Part shown: piece after piece, positions 57,338 to 64,000 of the stretch
Layout of the letters: each line of letters begins with the position of its first letter
How positions within the stretch are numbered: the stretch's first letter is position 1
Assembly (NCBI GenBank): GCA_023614405.1
Contig: CM042694.1
Location: 87,651,285 to 87,715,284 of the forward strand
DNA length: 64,000 nt
Direction of reading: 5' to 3'
DNA from: Avena insularis
Taxonomy: Eukaryota; Streptophyta; Magnoliopsida; Poales; Poaceae
Made by a program: the position numbers and the translations under genes
The notes under the pieces: generated by a model
Told to the model about the DNA's origin: nothing
The model's database searches: none
The model's input: only the letters and a program-made list of their open reading frames with translations

Positions 57338-59925
57338 TTGGAGTCTCTTGATTTTGAATCATTTGACACATGCGAACCATGCCTCATAGGCAAGATGATC
57401 AAAACCCGTTCTCCTATGATGGAGCGAGCAACGGACTTGTTGGAAATCATACATACCGATGTATGCGGACCGATGAGTGTTTCGACGCTGGTGGATATCG
57501 CTATTTTCTCACTTTTACCGATGACTTAAGTAGATATGGGTATATCTATTTAATGAAACATAAATCTGAAATGTTTGAAAAGTTCAAAGAATTTCAGAAT
57601 GAAGTGGAGAACCATCGTAATGTAAAGATTAAGTTTCTACGATCCGATCATGGGGGCGAATATTTGAGTTATGATTTTCTCACGCATCTCAAAGCAAGTG
57701 GAATCGTTTCACAACTCACGCCACCGAACACCACAGCGCAATGGTGTGTCTCGAGCCGGAATCGAACCCTATTAGATATGGTCCGATCGATGATGTCTCT
57801 TACTGATTTGCCGTTATCATTTTGGGGTTATGCATTAGAAACCGCTGCATTCACTTTAAATAGGGCTCCATCTAAATCCGTTGAGACGACACCGTATGAA
57901 CTGTGGTTTGGTGCTAAACCTAAGTTGTCGTTTCTTAAAGTTTGGGGATGCGAAGCTTACGTCAAGAAGTTGATGCCGGACAAGCTCGAACCCAAAGCGG
58001 AGAAATGCGTCTTCATAGGATACCCTAAGGAAACTATTGGGTATACCTTCTATCACAGAACCGAAGGCAAAGTGTTTGTCGCAAAGAACGGTTCCTTTCT
58101 TGAGAAGGAGTTTCTCTCGAAAGAAGTGAGTGGGAGGAAAGTAGAGCTAGACGAGGTTATTGAACCTTCTCTTGAATTGGAGAGTAGCGCAGCACCTGAA
58201 ATTGTTCCAGTGCCGCCTGCACCAACAATAGAGGAAGCTAATGACAAGGATCATGAAGCTTCGGACGATGCTGCTACTGAACATCGCAGGTCGACAAGGT
58301 CGCGTGCCCCTCCTGAGTGGTACGGCAACCATGTCTTGACTGTCTTATTAGTAGAAGACAGCGAACCTACGAACTATGAGGAAGCGATGATGAGCCCAGA
58401 CTCTGAGAAATGGCTAGAAGCCATGAAATCCGAATTGGGATCCATGAGCGAAAACCAAGTATGGACTTTGGTGGACCCTCCTAGCGACCGAAAGGCCGTT
58501 GAGTGCAAATGGATCTTCAAGAAGAAAACGGACGCGGATGGTAATGTTACCGTCTATAAAGCACGGCTTGTTGCGAAAGGTTTTCGACAAGTTCAAGGTG
58601 TTGACTACGATGAGACTTTCTCTCCCGTAGCGATGTTTAAGTCCATTCGGATTTTATTAGCAATTGCTGCGTTTCATGATTATGAAATATGGCAGATGGA
58701 TGTCAAGACTGCTTTCCTCAATGGCAACATTGATGAAGAGTTGTATATGATGCAACCCGAAGGTTTTGTCGATCCTAAGGATGCTGATAAAGTATGCAAA
58801 CTTCAGCGTTCCATTTATGGATCAAGCAAGCATCTCGGAGTTGGAACCTTCGCTTTGATCAAGTGATCAAGAGCTTTGGATTTGTTCCAAATTGCTTAAG
58901 CTTGCATCTACAAGAAAGTGAGTGGGAGCTCGGTGACGCTTACGGTACTATATGTGGATGACATATTGATTATTGGAAATGACATCAACATGCTTAACGA
59001 TGTGAAGAGTTATTTGAACAAGTGTTTTCAATGAAAGACCTAGGTGAAGCTGCTTATATATTGGGCATCAAAATCTATAGAGATAGACAAAGACGCTCGA
59101 TAGCTTTAAGCCGAGTACATACCTAGACAAAGTTCAAAAGGTTCAATGGATAAAGCATTGAAAGGTTCAGTGCCTATGTTGTCAGGTAAGATATTGAGCA
59201 AGGCTCAGTGTCCAGCTACGGTAAATGATAGGGAAGCTATGAGCAAAGTGCCTTATGCCTCGGCCATAGGTTCCATCATGTATGCCATGCTGTGTACTAG
59301 ACCGGATGTGTCCAATGCTCTTAGTTTGACGAGCAGATATCAAAGTGATCCAGAGGAACATCGGACAGCCGTGAAGAACATCCTAAGGTACCTAAATAGG
59401 ACTAAAGAAATATTCTTAGTCTATGGGGTGATGAACAGTCAGAAAAGGTTACGTCGATGCTAGTTTCGAATCGACAAGGATGATGCTAAATCTCGATGGA
59501 TACGTGTATATTTTGAATGGAGGAGCTGTGAGCTGGAGAAGCGCAAGCAAAGCGTGGTCGCGGGATCTACAAGAGAAGCGGAATACATGGCTGCCGCAGG
59601 CGCCAAGTGAAGGAGTTTGGATCAAACTTCATCATCGAGCTTGGCGTGGTTCCAAGTGCATTGGACCCACTGGAGATATTGTGTGACAACACCGGGCGCC
59701 ATAGCACTCGCTAAGGAACCAAGATATCATCCAAAGACCAAGCATATCAACCACAAGTTTCATATAATCCGAGATTATATAGCAGATGGAGATCTGAAGA
59801 TCAGCAAAGTACATACAGATCTGAATGTCGCAGATCCATTGACTAAACCTCTTCCACGTGTAAAATATGATCAGCACCTCGGCCATGGGTGTAAGATTGT
59901 TGCCAAATGTAAACTAGATTATTGA
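57338..59925 (+). pseudogene. Copia-2 pol: integrase, reverse transcriptase, RNase H
   Basis: A 498-codon frame (57,370-58,866) covers the integrase core and the first half of RT. The integrase core has FTDDLSRYGYIYLMKHKSE and LRSDHGGEYLSYDF. In the third motif, normally NGVSERRNRT, it reads WCVSSRNRT, so the catalytic Glu is gone. RT follows with WIFKKKTDADG, ARLVAKGF and MDVKTAFLNG. Beyond 58,866 the frame shifts; the YVDD active site is at 58,951-58,962. RNase H pieces follow (MSKVPYASAIGSIMYAM near 59,240; ALAKEPRYHPKTKHI near 59,706; ADPLTKPLP near 59,830), ending at 59,925. Domain order integrase-RT-RNase H is diagnostic of copia. The element cannot integrate by itself as read. Confidence 0.9.
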
Positions 59926-59944
59926 CTCTAGTGCAAGTGGAGAC

Positions 59945-61693
59945 TGTTGGAATTATGCCCTAGAGGCAATAATAAAGATGTTATTATTATAATTCTTGTT
60001 CATGATAAAGTTTATATTCCATGCTAGAATTGTATTAAGCGGAAACATTAATACTTGTGTGGTTTGTGAACAACACCGTGTCCCTAGTACGCCTCTATGG
60101 ACTAGCTCATTGATCAATGATGGTTAAGGTTTCCTAACCATGGACATGAGTTGTCAATTGATAATGAGATCATATCATTGGGAGAATGATATGGTGGATG
60201 ACCCAAACTAAGCGAAGCAATTAGATCGTGTCATCGTGTTCGTCTTTGCGAAGTTTTTCCTATGTCAAATATTGTATTCCTTAGACCATGAGATAATACA
60301 ACTCCCTGGTATCGGAAGAAAGCTTTGAGGTCATCAAACGCCATCCTATTAGAGGGTGATCATAAAGGTGTCTCTCGGTGATCGGAAAGTATCTGGGTTG
60401 TATGTATCGAGATGGAATTTGTCCCTCCCAAGTCGGAGAGATATACGGGCCCACTCGGTAATCGATATCAACACCGCTTGCAAGCATGTGGTTAAGGAGT
60501 TAATCACAAAGTGATATCGATTACGAACGAGTAAAGTACTTGTTGTGAACGAGATTGAACTAGGTATGACGGTATCGCCAATCCGAATATCGGGCAAGTA
60601 AAATATCGCGAGACGAAGGGAATATATATGGGATTGATTGAATCGGCATCGTGGTTCATCCGATATGATCATTGATGAATGTGTGGAGTCAATATGGGTG
60701 CCTGCACTCGCTGTTGATTATTGATAGAAGATCATGTCTGCATATTCTCGAACCCGCAGGGTCACACACTTAACGTGTCTCGACGCTAGGATAGATTGGA
60801 TAATTGGTTTATGAGTTTTTGTTCGGAGTCTCGGATGGGATCCGGGACATCACGAGAGGTTCCGGAGTGGTCCGGAGAATAAGATTCATATAAGGCAGTG
60901 CAGTTTTTGGAGTTCGGAATTGTTCCGGATTAATCGGTATTGTACCGGAAGCTTCTAGAACCTTCCGGAAGGGGGCCAACGTGGTCCCACCTTTCGGGAG
61001 GGGGCATGGGCCTATGAGGGAGTGTCCTGGCCGCATTGGGACAGGGGCACAAGGCCCCATAGGGCCCAGCCGATTCTAGATAGATTTAACTCGTTTAAAT
61101 CTAGAGATAGAATTTCTAGATAAGGGAAAGTTTAAATCGTTTAAACTGGAGATAGAACCCTATCCCCCCACTCCTCCTTATCCCTTGGCCGCCTGCCCAA
61201 GGCTTGGAGGAGGGTCTAGGGTTAGCCGCCCCCTCCCCCTCTATATATAGAGGGCTAGGGCGCCCCCTCCCCGACACACCTTCCTCCAAACCCTAGTTGC
61301 CCTGCTGCCCTCCTCTCTCCCTCCCGACTGTTTGTAGGCGAAGCCCTGCTGCAGAAATTCTCCACCATATACACCACGCCGTCGTGTTGTAGATCCAATC
61401 CATCTCTCCACCATACTTGCTGGTCCAAGGAAGGAGGAGACGTCGAGGTGCTGCACGTGTGCATCTCACGGAGGCACCGCCACTTGTGGTGCTATATCGG
61501 ATCGGATCGCGAGGAGGAGAAGCGAGTACGACTACATCACCCACGCTCCATTTAACGCGTTCATGCGAATCTTCAAGGGTATGAAGATCTAATCCAATCT
61601 CTCTCGTTGTTTGCATCTCCTAGATTAGATCTTGGCTTTCCCTCTGTTCGCTTCCGTAGAAAATTTTGATTTACTATGCTGCGAAACCCTTCA
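59945..61693 (+). repeat. Copia-2 3' LTR
   Basis: 1,749 bp, preceded by the purine tract AGTGGAGAC. Ends CCCTTCA. Some small deletions relative to the 5' LTR also occur here (near 60,198 and 60,384), but fewer at CCGG sites. Confidence 0.9.
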
Positions 61694-63593
61694 CGGGGTC
61701 GGATCCAGAGTCGCTGTCCTCCGAGCTCCCACCCCGACTCTCATCCCTGTGCCCATCATCGGCGTTGGGGGCCGGGGACAGAGGGGAGGAGGGAGCTCCT
61801 CCAAGGCCCAGCACCTCCTCGTCGAGCTCCACCAGGAGGTCCCGACCCACCCGGTCGAAGAACACGCGAGGGAGGGAGACCGGGAACACGGAGATCGCCG
61901 GAAAGAGCAAACGGAGGCGGATCGGCCCTAGGCCTGGGAGGGAGCTCATGTCTAACTCCGTGAGTTTTCCCACCGCCTGAGATACCAGGGCCACCACCTC
62001 AGGCCGCCTGGCCTCGTGAGGGAGCCCCGACAGCCGCACCCAGACCTCCGAGAGAGTAGCCACGGTGTCCTGCGCGGCGAAGGAGGGCTGGATGGACACA
62101 CGCAGCTGGTGAAGCGGCAGAGTGAAGGACGAGCCACAGGCGCACATGCGGAGGATTGCCACCGAGGGGAAGTGGACCGCGAACTCAGACGCCGAGACCC
62201 GATGAACTGGCCAGGGGTGGCCAGGCAGGACCGCGCGCAGCTCCTCCTGGATCAGATCCTCCGTGACTACCAGCCCCGGGGGGAGGGCCTGGTCAGGGAG
62301 GATCGATACCATGGCCAGGGTCTCCGGCACCGTCATCTGCACGCCGCCTAGGTCAATGACGTAGAACCCACCATCCACCCCATGGCCATAGTACTCCAGG
62401 GCCTCCCTGCGCCTGGGAATAGCAGCCGCGGGCAGCACATCGGGGCGTCCCGCAGTCGCGGCCCCAGGGTGCGGCCCCAGAACGCCAGGGGCAGCGGTGA
62501 CCACCGCCGAGGGATCAGCCGACTGCGCCGACACCACCTTCTTCTTCTTCTTCTTCTTGGACTTACGCTTCTTCTTCTTGGGCGCCGATGACTCGGCAAT
62601 ATCCCCGTCTCGGCGACCCACCGCGCCCACAGTAGGCAGGCCAGGGGCTCGGCCGTCCCGCCAAGACGGCGCGTCCGCCCGACTCCCGCCTGGCCTCGGT
62701 AGGGGGGCCGCATCCCTGGAGTGGAGCGCCGCCGCTCTGAGGTGCTCCTCCCGTGCCAAGTCAGGCCGCAGGGAAGGCGAGGGGGGGTCCTCCAGCCTTC
62801 GGCGAGCCCGAGGGGGCGAGCGGGAGGGGTGGCGAGGCTGCTGCGGGGTACCTCGCCAACCAGGGTGCCGGTAGGCCCCAGCGTGGTCGCGGGCAGGAAG
62901 GTGGCGCCGGACCCGCGGGGAGGAGGGGGCCCCACGGGCAGGCGGGGAGCGGCGGGGCGAGAGGCGCCGCCTCGCCGGCGGAGAGGCCCGACGAGGGGAG
63001 GGGGAGCGGCGCAGGGAGGCGGGCATGTGACGGGGCGGCGGCGGCGGAGCCCCCCGCGGCGGAGGAGGGCTGCGGGGGCGCGCAGCCATGGCAACGGCCA
63101 GGTACGAGCGGGGGAGAGCGGGGGCAGAGGCGAGGGGGCCGGCGGGCGGCGACGGAGGCGAGGGGCCAGAGGCGGCGGCGGGGGAAGAGGGAGAAGCAGA
63201 AGAGGCTGGGAGCAGTTCGGGCGACGCGACCCTAACCCCCTGCTGCCTCGCGGGCTGGGCGGGCCAAGGGCCGGAGAGGGGTCGGTTGACCAGGCTGCCA
63301 GCGGGTCTCGGCCCACGAGCGGCCCGGCCAGCCGGCCCAGCCTCTCCCGCACGACCCCTGGCGCCCTGTCCCCAACCTCCCCACCCCTGCTGGGGCGTCG
63401 ACGGCGGCGGCCGAGGCCGGCCACCTCCCCGCCGGCGAGGACCGGATGGAGCCACGCGCGCATGCGGCAAGAAATCAGCCAGCAGCGGGTGGCAGAGGCG
63501 AGACGGGCAGCGCGCCATCGGCACCCCCACCTCCCCGTCGGCCGGCGCCCCCTCCTCGACAAGGGCCCAAGCCCCGCGCAGTGGCTCCGGCAC
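61694..63593 (-). CDS. LINE ORF1 (gag-like, DUF4283), N-terminal part, truncated by Copia-2
   Basis: An open minus-strand frame of ~630 codons from 63,593; it enters the Copia-2 LTR at 61,693 and stops five codons later. Residues 1-340 are rich in Pro, Arg, Ala and Ser (low complexity). Then a lysine run (KKKKRKSKKKKKKK, from CTT repeats at ~62,541-62,580), a likely nuclear or nucleolar signal. From ~residue 400 the DUF4283-like RNA-binding region follows: YYGHGVDGGFYVIDLGG, PWPVHRVSASEFAVHFPS, EVWVRLSGLPHEAR, LTELDMSSLPGLGPIRLRL. The usual CCHC zinc knuckle is not visible. In plant L1-like LINEs this protein coats the element's RNA. The start codon is uncertain; the real start may lie further right, in the GC-rich DNA up to 64,000. 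Confidence 0.75.
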
Positions 63594-64000
63594 CGGCGTG
63601 GGCTCCTCGCCAGCCGGCTACTCCTCCTCCACATCACCCCAAGCCAGACCATGGAGGTCCGCCAGGGCCGCGACGCGCGCCGGCGACAACGGCCGAGGGG
63701 GTCTCGACACGGCCTGCAGGGGGGCGGAGGGAGGGAGAGGCGCCGACGCCGGCAAGGCGCGCGCGCCGACCTTGACGATGTGAGCGGGGAACACCAGCGT
63801 TGCCGCGCGGCGGACGAATTCCCCGCGCCGCCGGTCGCGAGCATCGATGACGACACCCGCCGCCGAGAGGAGAACGAGCCGGTGGTCCTCCGGTCGGAGC
63901 ACGACGACGGCGGGGCACCACCCTTGCCGGCATCCGGCGAAGCGCGAAGACGCGGAGGCAACCCAGCGTAGGGGTGAGGGGGAAGGAGCCCGCGAGGGGG
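63594..64000 (-). other. LINE 5' region, very GC-rich
   Basis: Extreme GC content keeps all frames open by chance on both strands. It probably holds the LINE 5' leader or the beginning of ORF1; the boundary lies outside the window. Confidence 0.5.

Larger units (their letters stand above)
53079..61693 (+). mobile_element. Copia-2: Angela/BARE-like LTR retrotransposon, full-length but broken
   Basis: An 8.6-kb element. LTRs are 53,079-54,798 and 59,945-61,693, opening TGTTGGAATTATGCCCTAGA. The TSD CGGGG is at 53,074-53,078 and 61,694-61,698. The primer site TGGTATCGAGC lacks one A of the standard. Gag and pol regions are both present with many frameshifts. The LTRs differ mainly by small indels, many in CCGG context in the 5' copy. 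It interrupts ORF1 of the LINE. Confidence 0.92.
48210..64000 (-). mobile_element. Long L1-like LINE, degenerate, split by Copia-2 and cut by the window edge
   Basis: Minus-strand order: ORF1 (63.6-61.7 kb, then 53.07-52.29 kb), ORF2 endonuclease (52.09-51.29), reverse transcriptase (50.94-48.85) and C-terminal zinc-finger region (48.9-48.41), then a ~200-base 3' region. The latter includes GCTTTATATATAAAGCGGGG, a 3' end signature I associate with Triticeae LINEs. Copia-2 (53,079-61,693) is inserted in ORF1 with TSD CGGGG. Without it the LINE would be ~7.2 kb within the window; the 5' end lies beyond 64,000. Stops and frame changes occur throughout ORF2. Confidence 0.85.

Noticed and set aside
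62348..63971. Very long open frames on both strands (537 codons minus in a second frame, 416 codons plus)
   Set aside because: GC content is extreme, so stops are rare in all frames. Only the minus frame from 63,593 leads into a recognisable LINE ORF1 domain.

Overview
The window is nuclear DNA from a grass, most likely a member of the Triticeae (wheat, Aegilops or barley group). The reasons are the nested LTR retrotransposons, Angela/BARE-like copia LTRs opening TGTTGGAA, an Athila-lineage gypsy element with a tRNA-Asp type primer site, a CACTA element, several Stowaway-type MITEs flanked by TA, a grass-type DUF1618 gene, and L1-like LINEs. I see no operons, CRISPR arrays, rRNA or tRNA genes.

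Layout. 1-7.3 kb: a frameshifted DUF1618 gene on the minus strand, a partial duplicate of its 3' end at the window edge, five Stowaway-like MITEs, a minus-strand non-LTR retroposon and a CACTA end fragment. 7.29-22.81 kb: one defective Athila-like gypsy element (minus strand, TSD CACCT). Its left LTR is split by a copia element, Copia-1 (8.18-16.40 kb, TSD GGATG), which keeps a gag-like gene but no readable pol. 22.8-29.7 kb: exon-like pieces of a gene I do not recognise. A 5.36-kb CACTA transposon (24,096-29,457, TSD ATC) sits between two of them, in what would have been an intron of about 272 bp. The CACTA carries a decayed Transposase_24-like segment and a better preserved Ulp1-like cysteine protease segment, but no TNP2 transposase.

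29.7-48.2 kb: low-density DNA with MITEs, decayed repeats and a 1.25-kb direct duplication. The duplication flanks a broken chromovirus gypsy pol; one copy is split by a retroposon that contains a 5'-truncated hAT transposase. 48.2-64.0 kb: a long degenerate LINE (minus strand; ORF1 to the right, ORF2 to the left) that runs off the right edge. A second copia element, Copia-2 (53.08-61.69 kb, TSD CGGGG), is inserted in its ORF1.

The contents are a stratigraphy of insertions rather than a pathway. Exact target-site duplications give the order: gypsy before Copia-1, LINE before Copia-2, an intron-bearing gene before CACTA, and segmental duplication before the retroposon. Almost every coding region is broken. 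The best preserved pieces are the Copia-1 gag, the gypsy 342-residue ORF, the CACTA protease exons and the hAT transposase fragment. Element family names are given from recognition of termini and motifs only, without a database search.
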